64,000 bases of DNA from Mytilus edulis (GCF_963676685.1 NC_092348.1:21861386-21925385), one strand, 5' to 3'; counted from the stretch's first letter, positions 24,001-32,821 are shown. The notes: a model not told the origin generated them from the letters alone. Numbers and translations: made by a program.

Positions 24001-25937
24001 TTGCGCAATGGCAAGAAATATCTAATTGCACAATATTGTGAAATAGCTAATTTTTTTTTAATTAGAGTTATCTTTCTTTGTCCAGAATAGTAAGCAAGAA
24101 ATATCTAATTGCAAAATATTGTGCAATAGCAAGATTTTTTTTAATTGGAGTTATCTTTCTTTGTCCAGAATCAACTTAAATCTTTGTTATATACAATATA
24201 CAATGTATATTCACTTTTTACTACCAACTGATAAATTAAAATAATCTTTACCATTCAGTGATAACAAGCAGTTTTTTTACATCTTAATATTTTATGATGT
24301 ATTTAAATGAGTAGTTATTGTTGCAAACTCCATTAGAAATTTTAATTGAGATTAGTTTTGGAATAAGGGAAAGGGGAATGTGATTAAAAAAATTGGGTTC
24401 AATTTTTCTCATTTGAAATTTCATAAATAAAAAAGAAAATTTCTTCAAACATTTTTTTGAGAGGATTAATATTCAACAGCATAGTGAATTGCTCTAAGAG
24501 AAAACAAAAATTTTAAGTTCATTAGAACACATTCATTCTGTGTCAGAAACCTATGCTGTGTCAACTATTTAATCACAATCCAAATTTAGAGCTGAATCCA
24601 GCTTGAATGTTGTGTCCATACTTGCCCCAACTGTTCAGGGTTCAACCTCTGCGGTCGTATAAAGCTACGCCCTGCGGAGCATCTGGTTGTAACTTGTATA
24701 AAAATCTTTTCTAAAACTACTTGGCCAAATTTAACCAAACTTGGCCACAATCATAATACTAGGGTATCTATTTTTAAAAAGAGTGTCTAATGACCCTGCC
24801 TACCAACAAAGATGGCCGACATCAGTAAACACATTAACAGGTGAGCGACACAGGCTCTTGAGAGCCTCTAGTTACATTTCATTACCTGCGATATAGTTAT
24901 TGCAATTTTCAACAAATTTAACATTATTCTTATTACATTTTCTCTGTTTTAGATGAAGGATGGCAAACGTGTGACAGATTGTTTGAAGAAAGGTGTAAAG
25001 ATAGCTAACCAGTGTATGGATAGTTCTGTACAAGTTCAACTCTTTGTGGAATTACTCAATCATTATATTTATTACTATGAGAAAGGCTGTGATCAGGTAA
25101 GGGTACAACAATTAAAACCTTAGAAAAAGTGTTTCATTGTTTGGTCCTCCAGTCTAGTATGTAATGGTAGTTTTAAAAAATCATAGACTATTTCTTACTG
25201 AAATCACTAATCTTACAAAATGGGATACTATGTTGTTAGATAGAATGTTTATTTCTACTTTGAATCAGTACACATGCAGAAAAATATTCTATGGACATAA
25301 ACAAGATATCCGATTTGAATTCTAATTGGTCTAAAGAGCTATTGTGATATTTTCTCATCTCATTGTTTGCAATTCTAGCATATCAAACTAATAACTTAGA
25401 AAAAATTCGTCGCTGTATCCACTTGGTGATTTAGAATGAAACTTTACCAAATCATACTTGGATAGAATATGTATACTGGGTGTTGCTTTTAAAAAACCAA
25501 TTTATGTTCCATACTTGATACATGAATACATTGAACTGGCTAGTATATATAGTTATTGTGTATTAAGGATTTCCATATTTGATGGCGATGTAAAATTATC
25601 CCTTCGTTTAGTTTCATTTAGCAGATATTATTTATTTTAATTGAGTTTATATACCTAACTCACCCATTTAATTATAACACAATCATTTGTGAAAAGACTG
25701 TAACTCATGCCATCATTCCATAACTATCAAAACAAAATGTTTCTTTTCTGTTTTCAGGTGACAGTTCAAGTATTAAACCAGTTGATAACTAAGATAAAAG
25801 AGACACTACCTAGTTTAGAAGCCAACGAAGAAACAGAACAAATAAATAAACATTTTCAAAATACTTGCGACCATTTACGTCTCAAAAAAGACAATCCAGA
25901 AAGTGAAGGAGTGTCATATGAATCATTATCAGTTTAA
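5995..25937 (+). CDS. VPS35: Retromer subunit VPS35, 16 of 17 coding exons
   Basis: VPS35 is the large alpha-solenoid scaffold of retromer. It binds VPS26 at its N-terminal end and VPS29 at its C-terminal end, and sorts cargo from endosomes to the trans-Golgi or plasma membrane. Sixteen exons, all with AG acceptors and GT donors, join in consistent phase: 5995-6093, 8638-8734, 9291-9414, 9962-10147, 11054-11270, 11701-11784, 12536-12645, 13164-13260, 14484-14632, 16989-17196, 17547-17702, 18191-18313, 18939-19118, 20626-20862, 24953-25096, 25758-25937. They total 2391 nt, 796 residues plus stop; with Met from an unseen first exon the protein is 797 residues, against 796 in human from memory. 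Co-linear similarity runs from end to end without a frameshift. The VPS26-binding PRLYL motif and the residue equivalent to human Asp620 are intact. The introns are full of repeats, but every exon is clean. The only clear length difference from human is two extra residues in the acidic loop after NVLPD. Confidence 0.97.
6094..8637 (+). other. VPS35 intron 2 with a diverged local duplication
   Basis: Three diverged units begin near 7078, 7374 and 7909. They share the order TCATGGTTTTTA, CATAAG-TTCTTGGAC/TACTCGGACAG and TATAGAGACTCTCTA, followed by ATATAGCA, with the third unit most eroded. Between 6720 and 7065 the motif AGTGATT or its complement AATCACT recurs beside ACTTAAA or ACTTGAA. No exon was recognised in this intron. 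Confidence 0.5.
8638..8734 (+). CDS. VPS35: VPS35 exon 3 (residues 35-66, codon 67 split)
   Basis: Acceptor CTTTCAG, donor TTGT|GTATCC. It encodes [19 protein letters not shown] and on to YYEL. One base of the Tyr67 codon lies here and two in the next exon. Confidence 0.95.
8801..9065. mobile_element. Long foldback MITE (ACTGTAAATT family, copy 1)
   Basis: Arms at about 8801-8846 and 9019-9064 are near-perfect inverted copies (CACTTTTGAAACAACA... against ...TGTTGTTTCAAAAGTG), about 46 bp each. The inner boundary ACTGTAAATTCAG and the AT-rich core match the elements at 10193-10398, 16727-16925 and 21158-21364, here in opposite orientation. The extra ~30 bp of palindromic arm outside ACTGTAAATT is absent from the other copies. 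Confidence 0.75.
9291..9414 (+). CDS. VPS35: VPS35 exon 4 (residues 67-107, codon 108 split)
   Basis: Acceptor CACCATAG, donor GATT|GTAAGT. It encodes [18 protein letters not shown] through GNIVPR. The PR of the PRLYL motif, the VPS26 contact in known retromer structures, closes the exon, with Arg107 in the same position as in human. Confidence 0.96.
9962..10147 (+). CDS. VPS35: VPS35 exon 5 (residues 108-169, codon 170 split)
   Basis: Acceptor ATTTTCAG, donor CAGG|GTAAGT. It completes PRLYLL and encodes the very conserved [19 protein letters not shown] segment. The acidic tail after NVLPD (VEEESAG) is the start of the only variable loop in the N-terminal half. Confidence 0.97.
10193..10398. 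mobile_element. MITE (ACTGTAAATT family, copy 2)
   Basis: Starts TTTAAATTCAGAAATAATTGC and ends TGCAATAATTTCTAAATTTACAG. Core marks shared with copies 3 and 4 are TTTTTAT...TTG(C/T)GAAAAATG, CAATAATTTAAACT(T/C)GCATTTT and CAATAATAAATGCATGC. Confidence 0.7.
10490..10860 (+). repeat. Decayed bivalve retro-repeat
   Basis: Ordered landmarks are AGAAGATGTGGTATGATTGC, GACAACTCTCCACTATAGAG, CAACTATAGGTCACTGCAG, CTTCAACAATTAG, ACTTGGGTTTCGGGACAG and GGGGTTAAATATGTT. The same order in better-preserved form occurs at 35140-35440, and inverted at 20400-20580. It lies inside a VPS35 intron. Confidence 0.6.
11054..11270 (+). CDS. VPS35: VPS35 exon 6 (residues 170-242)
   Basis: Acceptor TTTAACAG, donor AAAAAG|GTAGGT. 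It encodes the loop [14 protein letters not shown] and then [17 protein letters not shown] and [18 protein letters not shown]. Relative to human the acidic loop spanning exons 5 and 6 is two residues longer. Confidence 0.97.
11701..11784 (+). CDS. VPS35: VPS35 exon 7 (residues 243-270)
   Basis: Acceptor TTTTAAG, donor ACAG|GTAATA, phase 0 at both ends. It encodes [19 protein letters not shown] and EYLMECIIQ; 84 nt, no stop, co-linear with human. Confidence 0.95.
12061..12487. mobile_element. TTAA-flanked inverted-repeat element
   Basis: TTAAAGTCATAAGAAAC at 12061-12077 is matched by GTTTCTTATGACTTTAA at 12471-12487. If TTAA is the target duplication the termini are AGTCATAAGAAAC, a piggyBac-like site preference; a TA site is also possible. 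Internally, 12163-12213 (CGTGTAAGTTTCGTATAA..., GTCAATTTTTTTT..., TCAGTGTTGTTGT) recurs at 57224-57275. No transposase frame is present. Confidence 0.6.
12536..12645 (+). CDS. VPS35: VPS35 exon 8 (residues 271-306, codon 307 split)
   Basis: Acceptor CTTTATTAG, donor GACAG|GTAATT. It encodes [20 protein letters not shown] and [12 protein letters not shown]. The last two bases AG start the Arg307 codon. Confidence 0.96.
13164..13260 (+). CDS. VPS35: VPS35 exon 9 (residues 307-339)
   Basis: Acceptor ATATTACAG, donor ATACAG|GTTAGT. It encodes [19 protein letters not shown] then [14 protein letters not shown], same length as human. Confidence 0.96.
13345..13510 (-). mobile_element. Retroelement 3-prime tail fragment, minus orientation
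   Basis: AGAGGGGTGAAAGATACCAG... GACATTCAAAACTCACATA... GACAAACAGACAAACAATAG is the reverse complement of the tail at 13885-14003 (CTATGTTGTGTCGTG... TTGACTGTCCCTTTGGTATC TTTCGCCCCTCTTTT). The pair forms arms of about 115 bp separated by about 415 bp. Confidence 0.6.
13660..14003 (+). mobile_element. 3-prime end of a retroelement of the same tail family, plus orientation
   Basis: Landmarks are GGTTGACCGTTATGGAATAA, ATGATATCGGATATGTTCC, CACATGTGGAGCAGGATC and TGCTTACCCTTC, ending TTTCGCCCCTCTTTTA. From memory this is the 3-prime end of a common bivalve retroelement whose upstream part encodes an RT like the one at 31658-32821. The 97-codon open frame starting at 13785 and its antisense shadow lie wholly in this repeat and are not genes. 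Confidence 0.55.
14484..14632 (+). CDS. VPS35: VPS35 exon 10 (residues 340-388, codon 389 split)
   Basis: Acceptor TTATTTTAG, donor GATCA|GTATGT. It encodes [20 protein letters not shown] then [19 protein letters not shown]. Confidence 0.96.
15041..16333 (+). mobile_element. Helentron/Helitron-like non-autonomous element, copy 1
   Basis: The 5-prime end is TTTTAGCTCACCTGG; a hairpin at 15045-15075 pairs AGCTCAC-TGGC with GCCA-GTGAGCT. The 3-prime end has hairpin AGGCTC-TTTA-GAGCCT (16314-16329) followed directly by CTAG and T. Internally two related ~570-bp segments each carry CCAACCAAGATGGC-GCCATGG, then TTGGGTTGCTGCCCC or a variant, then a TATTATAGATAGAGATAAAC stretch. A terminal hairpin followed by CTRR|T is a hallmark of Helitron-type 3-prime ends. 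The 5-prime end lacks the canonical TC, which favours a Helentron/HINE relative or an undefined family. No Rep/helicase frame is present. Confidence 0.6.
16727..16925. mobile_element. MITE (ACTGTAAATT family, copy 3)
   Basis: Begins ACTGTAAATTTAGAAATTAC and ends CACACAATAATTTCTGAAGG. The core TTTTTATTATTGCGAAAAATG is shared with copies 2 and 4. It sits 64 bp before VPS35 exon 11. Confidence 0.7.
16989..17196 (+). CDS. VPS35: VPS35 exon 11 (residues 389-458)
   Basis: Acceptor TTTCTTAG, donor GAACAG|GTACAT. It encodes [38 protein letters not shown] and on to SQEQ, closely co-linear with human. Confidence 0.96.
17547..17702 (+). CDS. VPS35: VPS35 exon 12 (residues 459-510)
   Basis: Acceptor TTTTATAG, donor CTA|GTAAGA, phase 0 both sides. 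It contains the acidic linker [15 protein letters not shown] followed by [17 protein letters not shown], at the start of the C-terminal half, which carries the VPS29-binding solenoid. Confidence 0.96.
18191..18313 (+). CDS. VPS35: VPS35 exon 13 (residues 511-551)
   Basis: Acceptor TCATTACAG, donor GAGGAAGAG|GTATTT-type (GAAGAG|GTATTT). It encodes [20 protein letters not shown] and [15 protein letters not shown]. Confidence 0.95.
18939..19118 (+). CDS. VPS35: VPS35 exon 14 (residues 552-611)
   Basis: Acceptor GATTTCAG, donor TCACAG|GTAAAT. It encodes [20 protein letters not shown], the [18 protein letters not shown] segment and [10 protein letters not shown]. The exon end and donor are duplicated immediately downstream; see the repeat at 19078-19191. 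Confidence 0.96.
19078..19191 (+). repeat. 57-bp tandem duplication of exon 14 end plus its splice donor
   Basis: The unit TTTGAAAA-C-TGAAACTGTTG... through CAGGTAAATTAATGA occurs at 19078-19134 and again at 19135-19191, with a few substitutions. The second copy preserves CAG|GTAAAT at 19175/19176. Reading through donor 1 meets GTA AAT TAA at once, so use of donor 2 would truncate the protein. Confidence 0.85.
19329..20097 (+). mobile_element. Helentron-like element, copy 2 (5-prime altered)
   Basis: It starts at CACCTGGCCCAAAGGGCC and carries GCCAACCAACCAAGATGGC, TTATTATAGATAGAGATAAA and the 3-prime end GGTGAGCGACACAGG followed by CCTCTAGT. The terminal hairpin is imperfect (AGGCCC against GAGCCT). 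The extreme 5-prime AGCT of the family is lost. Confidence 0.6.
20384..20580 (-). repeat. Inverted fragment of the retro-repeat seen at 10490-10860
   Basis: GGTTTTACACTAGTAATTTT, GAGCCAAGGCTCCGTG, GGAGAGTTGTCTCATTGGC and ACACCACATCTTCCTATATC; the last two are the reverse complement of the start of the 10490 copy. It ends 45 bp before VPS35 exon 15. Confidence 0.6.
20626..20862 (+). CDS. VPS35: VPS35 exon 15 (residues 612-690)
   Basis: Acceptor TTTTTCAG, donor GGGGAG|GTATGT. It encodes [20 protein letters not shown], the [19 protein letters not shown] segment and [10 protein letters not shown]. The Asp codon GAT at 20656-20658 (mussel residue 622) corresponds to human Asp620, the site of the known D620N Parkinson-disease change. 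It is wild type here. Confidence 0.97.
21158..21364. mobile_element. MITE (ACTGTAAATT family, copy 4)
   Basis: Well-preserved copy with termini ACTGTAAATTCAGAAATTAT and ATAATTTCTGAATTTACAG, a 17-20 bp inverted repeat, and the shared TTTTTATTATTGCGAAAATT core. Confidence 0.75.
21623..24871 (+). mobile_element. Composite Helentron-like element with internal tandem arrays, copy 3
   Basis: 5-prime hairpin at 21627-21657: AGCTCACCTGACCT-GAA-AGGTCAAGTGAGCT, a 14-bp stem with one mismatch. 3-prime hairpin AGGCTC-TTGA-GAGCCT followed by CTAG at 24868-24871. Between them are two ~570-bp family segments (to ~22690), a (GTC)n microsatellite at 22755-22783, four ~160-bp tandem units starting near 22807, 22964, 23125 and 23286, and a second tandem block (23405-23950) of TCCAAAATTAAAC...GATTCTT units. 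Next come palindromic TTGCACAATATTGTG-type motifs (23965-24130). The total of 3.25 kb may include nested insertions. The 138-codon minus-strand frame at 23533-23949 reflects the repeat unit and is not a gene. Confidence 0.55.
22807..23400 (+). repeat. ~160-bp tandem repeat, four units
   Basis: Each unit starts TTTTCGC(A/T)C..TAAC, then AATAGAAATCTATGAAATTT, ACACAAGGTTTATGACCA, TTGATTTTGGGAGTTT and TAGGAATTAGGGGCCAAAAA. Starts are 22807, 22964, 23125 and 23286 (spacing 157, 161, 161). Confidence 0.85.
24953..25096 (+). CDS. VPS35: VPS35 exon 16 (residues 691-738)
   Basis: Acceptor CTGTTTTAG, donor GATCAG|GTAAGG. It encodes [19 protein letters not shown] then [18 protein letters not shown]. 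Confidence 0.96.
25758..25937 (+). CDS. VPS35: VPS35 exon 17 and stop (residues 739-797)
   Basis: Acceptor CTGTTTTCAG; ends at TAA 25935-25937. It encodes [18 protein letters not shown], the [14 protein letters not shown] helix and the C-terminal [12 protein letters not shown], matching the vertebrate end ESEGPIYEGL. Confidence 0.97.
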   Translation: MTVQVLNQLITKIKETLPSLEANEETEQINKHFQNTCDHLRLKKDNPESEGVSYESLSV

Positions 25938-26712
25938 CAGACTTAATTTTTTTAACAAGAAATCATACTCAGTTTACTTTGTCAACAGTTTAATAATGGA
26001 ACATGAATACACCATTTGATACAAGGAAAAAGGGAAGGAGTTATGAAGTCATCATGATTGTACCTCTCAGAAGGCATATATCATGCTTTATGAGTGGCTT
26101 GATAAAAATTAGTTTTTAACAGAAAATAACCAGTGAACCAGCACATCGTGTCAGGACTTTGATTCCTCGGTTACCAAAATCTTACCAATTCTTTCTGCTA
26201 GACATCACTTTCTGTAAAAGTCATATAAACACTCACTTTTAATTTTTATTGCACAATATGAATTATCTTTTTAATATTAACTATAGAGCATGTTACGATG
26301 AGCAATCAGGAAACTTTTTGAATCATGAAAAACAAACATGAGGAAAATGTTCAATTTTTTTTTAAGTGATGGTTCTATTTATTCCTAAGTTATATTTCTT
26401 AAATTCACATTTGTGGAAACCTGTCTTTATGTTTTTGATAAACTGCATTGAATTAATGTTACATTAGCTGTCAACAACTTTCAATTGTGTTATTATGTAA
26501 CATATTTTGCACTGTTTATGATGCTGTGAATTTATTTATCATTGTGAGTACCAATTTATGTATTGCAGAACACTTGCAAAATTGTTTGTTTCTGATTTAG
26601 TGGTTTGCAAAAGCCTTCACACATTAATAGAATATTTATAATTCATTAAACATTTAGATTCGTGTCTCTTTATCCATGAAATCCATGAAAGTTGGTATCC
26701 TATGAATAAATA
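25938..26712 (+). other. VPS35: Likely VPS35 3-prime UTR
   Basis: Non-coding, AT-rich. Poly(A) signal candidates are ATTAAA at 26645-26650 and AATAAA at 26705-26710. The second lies immediately before a repeat that starts at 26713. RNA ends are needed to choose between them. Confidence 0.4.
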
Positions 26713-26961
26713 GACAATAACTGTTTAGTGTCTTTGAATATCACCTGTATTTGTACGAGGCTAGGAAACAAGGTGTATGCCAGCTTTTAGCGAGCTATTA
26801 CACCTGTTTCGAGCCGAGTACAAATACACCTGATATTTAAAGATACTAAACAGTTATTTCGAGCCGAGTACAAGTACACCTGATATTTAAAGACACTAAA
26901 CAGTTATTTCGAGCCGAGTACAAATACACCTGATATTTAAAGACATTAAACAGTTATTGTC
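26713..26961. mobile_element. Inverted-repeat element with a triplicated arm
   Basis: GACAATAACTGTTTAGTGTC at the left is matched by GACATTAAACAGTTATTGTC at the right. The right arm unit (GAGCCGAGTACAA-TACACC, TGATATTTAAAGA..., AACAGTTATT) occurs three times, at 26813, 26859 and 26908 approximately. Inside, GAAACAAGGTGTA and TTACACCTGTTTC form a second inverted pair. Confidence 0.65.
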
Positions 26962-29900
26962 TTTATCCTGCAATTATTTCTGTATATTCTTTGTGTTTTG
27001 AAAGGCACAAAAACGCATGTTTTGCATTTATTTTCGATTTGAAATCCCTTGAGGCCCGTGTAGTAATACAATACAGTAATCACACATTCAGCTGAAGACA
27101 GGTTCGCAAAAAAAAGAATCTTAAATGGTCAACAATAATACATCGCTCAAGGTGAATAATTATCTATTTTAACATAACAACTAATTTCAACAGTAAAAAC
27201 AAATAACAAAACATTGTCCAATTTGAAACAGGAGTGTACCAGTTGTCCTACGCTTCAGACTCCACATTCTCTAAACATGCATGCTGAAATTGACATGGTT
27301 GTTTTTGTTACACAATCATACACATTCAAGTTTTGAAATCGGTAGTTGTCATCGTAGAAAAGACTGCTGTTCATGTGTGTATGTTATCAGAAAATTGGTG
27401 TGATTATTATTGCTGTAAAGAAATGTTTCAAACAGAACGTATAAAAGTAATCGTTAATTCGCAACTAATACATTATTGGAATGCGAGTTGCAATACACAT
27501 TCTGAGGTCACGCAGGTTCATACAATACTCAGTCCGGCAATGGGCGGAGCTTTAAAGCGATATCTGTATAGTATACAGATACAGCATAGTGATATTTGTA
27601 GGGCTGTATCCGTATAGTAGAGCACCCAATTTCAAGATAAACATGAATCCACAGTATTTACTTTAATGAAGTTTGAAGAATTAAATGAAGTTTGAGGAAT
27701 TACAGCAAATATTTGTGTGTATTGCATTGTTAATTGTATTTCTTGACATTGATGAAAACTAAATTAATGTGTTTCAGTTTCCTGCAATACATATTCATAA
27801 AAATATAGACACTTATAATATACATGTTTAACATACATAACTTTCTTTAGTTACAAAACTCGAGTATGTTTTCCTTTATCTGTTTTAGCTGTTATTGTTG
27901 TCTGTGTATACAGAATAAAACATTTAGCAATATTTCTTATATTATTTATTACTATTCATTATTTGCCATTGCTTAATTTGAAATCTTTTGACCTTTTTAT
28001 TTAATAGTTCACATATAAAGGCAGTGATACAAATGGTAAAAATTTCAAAAAGACTAAAGTTGGAACTACATTAAGCTCGATTTAGATGTTTTTGTTTTTA
28101 GATTCTTCAGGAATTTTTGTCTTGTTTTGTTTGTTAAGATATGATGTAGATTATCAGATAAGAAAGTAAATGGGGTTAAAAGGGAAATTTAGAATAAAGG
28201 TTGATTTTGAGATACATTTTTGATATGGAATTCTACAAAAACGAAATGGTGATATGTAAATGAAAGAAAAAAATTACCCATTTATATTGTACAATTATTT
28301 CTCTATTTTACTGTACAGTTATTCTTGTAAAAGCTAATCCAAGACATTATATTTGGTCAACAGACAAAATATTTCTGTAAGTAAACAAGGAAAACAAAAT
28401 TGATCACTTAAATGCCTAGCTACAAAAATTCAATGTTCTAAAGGTATCACCCATATTTTAAAGATGGTGTAGAATTCTAAATTGAAATCATGTTTGTCCA
28501 AACCTTTAGAAATTTTTAAATCTCCTTGCTCTTTAACTTAGTTTTAACTTTTTTTTTTTAAGTTAAGGGAACTATTCTAATAATCTACTACCACCATTTT
28601 TTGACAAAGTTTGATTTTCAAAAAAGAACAGCTACTAAAATAAAATAAACACTTTCATAGTAGTTTATCTGAAAATGAAAATTTGTAAAATATTGCTATC
28701 TATGACATGCATGACATTATTTTGAAAGGTTACATGTCAATAGATTATCTTAGCTGTATTTGGAATAACTTATAGGAATTTTTGGTCCTGGATGCACTCC
28801 AACTTTGTACTTAGTTTGGCCTGTTTAACATTTTTTTTTTATTTAAGCTTCACTGATGAGTCTTTTGTAAACGAAAGGCTCTTGTGGAGCAAAATGCAAA
28901 AGTTTAATCCTGATATCTATGATTAGTTTATAATCAATATAAAGCAGTAAATAAGAATTATGAAAGTATCATATTGGTATCAGATGCTTGAGTTAGTAAT
29001 TGAATACAATTTAATAAAAGATATTTAGTGATGTCAAAAGAGGTTTCTTACACTTTTTAGCTCACTTTGCTTTAAAACCATGTGAGCTATTTTAGCATGA
29101 CTTGATGTCCGTTGTTGTACAAGTTTAGAAAATCTGAAATTCCTAGGAAATTAGGTAGACATATTTATAAAAAAAACTAGTATTTTACTTTGTACTTAGT
29201 ACACTTAGATGTTAATTGTAGAGGATTTTGGTCAAGTATGAACAATGAATGTCATTAGTTTTGTGTGTTTGCTAGCTAGTAATTTTACTTGTTTACAGTA
29301 ACTATACCTTACCAGTTCCATAGACAACTGTCATTATTTTTTTCAACAATTGCATTCAAAGGTGGAAATCTTAAATGGAGTGACATGAGTCGAACCTCCA
29401 CTTAAATGTCAATCTTATAAATTGACCATTTGATACCACATGTACTTAATTGCACAACTAGTTTTACTTTTCAATACATATTTCCTGACCTCATTGGTTT
29501 GCTAGATGGCTGATATATAAATGCTGAAGATGATGGATGTCTGCTCAACGCTCAGCTTTAAATTAAATGCTTTTTTGAGAACTTGTTAATGGGATATGAT
29601 TTTTACCTTGTTTTATACTATTCTGACAAGCTTAGCTTGCTTATTGACATGTTATGTCACATGGAAGACCAGCTACTTTACCATACAAGACTTCCACTCT
29701 TCAGTTGAGACTTTAACACTGAGGTTATGTAATTTGTTAAAATGATGGATTAAAAAAAATGTGTTTTTTTCCACTCGTTTAGTTGATTTTGTCAGCTTTT
29801 TTTTATGAACTTCCACTCTTTAAATTACTTTTCCGGTTTTATTTTTGTTATACTTTTTCAAAACCTCTTTCTGGAAATTATTTTGAAATAAATAAAACCC

Positions 29901-31450
29901 TCTTCAATCGTCTATTAAAGATCCTTGAACTGAAAGAAAAAGTTTATTAAAAAAATTATGTGCAAAATTACCGTCTAAAAATAAGATATAGGAAATTCTA
30001 TAATAACAAAAAAATATCGACGAAAATTACCCTATGTTACTCTACAATTATTCATCAGTGTAATACAACTTTTATCAAAAATTAATAAACAATTATGAGA
30101 GGAGATAAAAACAACGTATATTAATGTCTAAACATAGAAATAGAAACACCCCTAAAGTAACCCATTTACAAGGAAATGTAAGACTCAAATCTTTTTATTT
30201 TAAAATTTAGATTTTATTAGACTTACTGATGTGCTCCTTACACATAAACTGCTGTAATGGAGAATGAGAAAGAACGACTGAATCAATATGACATAAATTT
30301 TATGGTCACATAACGATTTTTGTTGGTTTCGCCACTCATTAGTGACATGTTTTCGCGGTCTTATATCTTGAGATGTTATTAAAGACGTCTGGTTTGTAGT
30401 ATTATCAATTGTTTCCTTTCTCCACTTATGTCACTTTGTCTGAATGTGAATTCACATGGCTGTTGATGCATGCACGGTAGGGGACGCACTCCCTTCAAAT
30501 GTCAACCATAGTCGCATTTCTGACACGACAAATGCAAAATTAAAGGAACACATGACATGTGGAATACACAATTGAATTTTGACCATGCTTGACAATTGAG
30601 GATCATTGAAATAAAGATAAACTTTGTCAAAATATTAGAAAAATTATTAGATAAACATATTTCACCAGCTATGATAATGTCATGCAATACGATATATCCT
30701 AATTCTCGACAGCTTAGTTATAAAGATTTTCAATGTTTGGGAATTCTCTCGTTTTCAATTTGAAAATAAAAGTTGAGAGAACACATATGTAATAAAAAAA
30801 ACATAGAGCATCTTGATAATGTTTTTCAGTTTTTATAGAATGTTTTGTTTGAAACAGTGTGCCTACTTATAAAGTACGATATACCCCCTCCCTAAGGCAA
30901 TATAATTTCATTTACTTTATAAAACAAAACAGAAACAACTCGGGGATGGGGAAATCCATGTGTTAAGTGAAGAAAAGGCATATTTTAAAATACTATTGTA
31001 AGATGAAAGAGTCTTAGATTGTATGTACTTTAACAGATCTTTGGACTTTTTCTTAATATCCACATCTGAATTTGTAGTTTCAAAATACAATTTAAAGACA
31101 GCTTTGATTTCTGATTAAAATTTATGTTAATAATATAGAAAAAGGTTTTGTGAAAACAGCATTATAACTTTGTTTGTTACGACGCTAACGTAATTTAGGT
31201 ATACAAAATAGTGAAGGGAGATCCAGTTCTTAATCTTGTTGAAATTTCAAAGGAACACCTCTATGATTATCCAGGATTTGCCATTCGGGAAGTGTCGTTG
31301 GAATATATGTTGAGTTTCAAATAATTGTCAATACCTAATTGCATTTTCAGTCATGGGATTTACACAACAGAATGACAATGTTTCGGCTTTTACCTGCGGA
31401 GATAACATAATATTTGTCATGGCGGTAGTGCGGATGCATTGTGCGAATTT
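26962..31450. other. Intergenic sequence with scattered repeat fragments
   Basis: 28723-28925 is a fragment also found at 37127-37310 (shared AGCTGTATTTGG, AATTTTTGGTCC, CACTGATGAGTCTTTT, GATATCTATGAT). 29059-29088 is an isolated Helentron-like 5-prime hairpin (AGCTCAC...GTGAGCT) without a matching 3-prime end. The 94-codon frame at 27333-27617 has no family resemblance or splice context, so I do not call it. Nothing else was recognised. Confidence 0.45.
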
Positions 31451-31657
31451 CATACAAGTGAGAGGTTTAGCTAGCTTTAAAACCAGGTTTAATCCACCAT
31501 TTTCTACATAAAATAATGCCTGTACCTAGTCAAAAAATGGCATTTGTTATCCATTCGTTTGATGTGTTTGTGCTTTTAATTTTGCATTTGATTAGAAGTC
31601 AGTATTTTTGTGGTTTTACTTTTTGTATAGGAAATTATAAGTACATACTGATTTTAA

Positions 31658-32821
31658 GATAGGCAGGTAGTTTTGAGTGAACTGATTTATGATGAACAAT
31701 ATTTCCAAAGTTGTGTGCATCGAGACAGAAAGTTTAAGAAAGGATCTTTCTCATCTTCATGTTCTACTAAAGAATTGTCCATTAGATTGACTAAAATTCT
31801 GTCCGCAGTGAAACAGGGTCTTCAGAAATACTGTGAAACTGTTTACTCGCGTAGTGGTATTAACCATATGTGGATTCTTAAAAATTCTAAAGAACTTCTA
31901 GACAATTTTAAATCTCGGTCTTTTTCTGAAATTAGTTCCATCAAAACTTTTGATTTTTCAACCCTGTATACCACCATTCCCCATGTGAAATTGAAAAATC
32001 GCCTTAAAGAAATAATCCACAATGCCTTTCAACATAAAAATGGTAGCATACGCTATAAATTTATTACTTTGGGATTTCATAAGGCATATTTCGTAAATAG
32101 TGACAAACAAAAAGGTAAGATATGCTACACAGAAGAACAAGTGGTTAGTATGCTGGAGTTTCTTATCGACAACATATTTGTTGAGTTTGGAGGTAGACTT
32201 TTCCAACAAATTGTCGGCAGTCCTATGGGAACAAACTGTGCGCCTCTTCTTGCCGACCTCTTCTTATTTTCATATGAATCGGAGTTCCTCCAGACACTTG
32301 TAAAAAACAAGAGAATCAAAGAAGCCAGATTATTTAATTTCACTTTCAGATATATTGATGATGTTCTTTCCATAAACAATCCGAACTTTTCTGATTCGGT
32401 TCCATTAATATATCCCCCAGAACTAGAGATTAAAGAAACAACAGACACGGCTTCCTCCGTCTCATTTTTAGACTTATATCTCGAATTTGACTTACACAGT
32501 CATCTCAGTACCAGAATCTATGACAAACGAGACGATTTTAATTTTGAAATCATAAATTTCCCCCACCTTAGTAGCAATATACCAACTTCACCTGCATATG
32601 GGATATATATTTCCCAACTTATTCGATATTCAAGAGCTTGCAGCTCCTACTCAGACTTTGTAATACGTCATCAGTGTCTGAGTAGAAAGTTGATGAAACA
32701 GGGGTATGTCAAAGAACGTCTCGTTCTTTTTCTAAAAAAGTTCATCGGAAGGTACCAAGACCTTGTTGATAAATATTCCGTATCAACTTCTCAAATAATA
32801 CACGATGGTCGTGATGTATAG
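31658..32821 (+). pseudogene. Reverse transcriptase, 5-prime truncated (Penelope-like or related)
   Basis: One uninterrupted frame opens after a stop at 31655-31657 and ends at TAG 32819-32821; it has no Met at its start. RT motifs are in order: motif A DFSTLYTTIPH (around residue 94), motif B GSPMGTNCAPLLADLF (around 182), the catalytic YIDDVLS (around 227) and the following SFLDLYLEF. Then comes the family tail YISQLIRYSRACSSYSDF and LMKQGY. The YIDD box and both catalytic aspartates are intact. There is no GIY-YIG or other endonuclease domain and no N-terminal part, so the copy is a 5-prime truncated relic, although the retained frame is undamaged. The tail resembles RTs widespread in bivalves. 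The Penelope-like assignment rests on motif style and is uncertain. Confidence 0.75.

Noticed and set aside
24633..24690. GGTTCAACCTCTGCGG-like stretch as a possible tRNA T-arm
   Set aside because: No cloverleaf could be built around it; it is a repeat segment within the composite element.
27333..27617. 94-codon plus-strand frame downstream of VPS35
   Set aside because: No family resemblance, no flanking splice signals in phase, and repeat-like surroundings.
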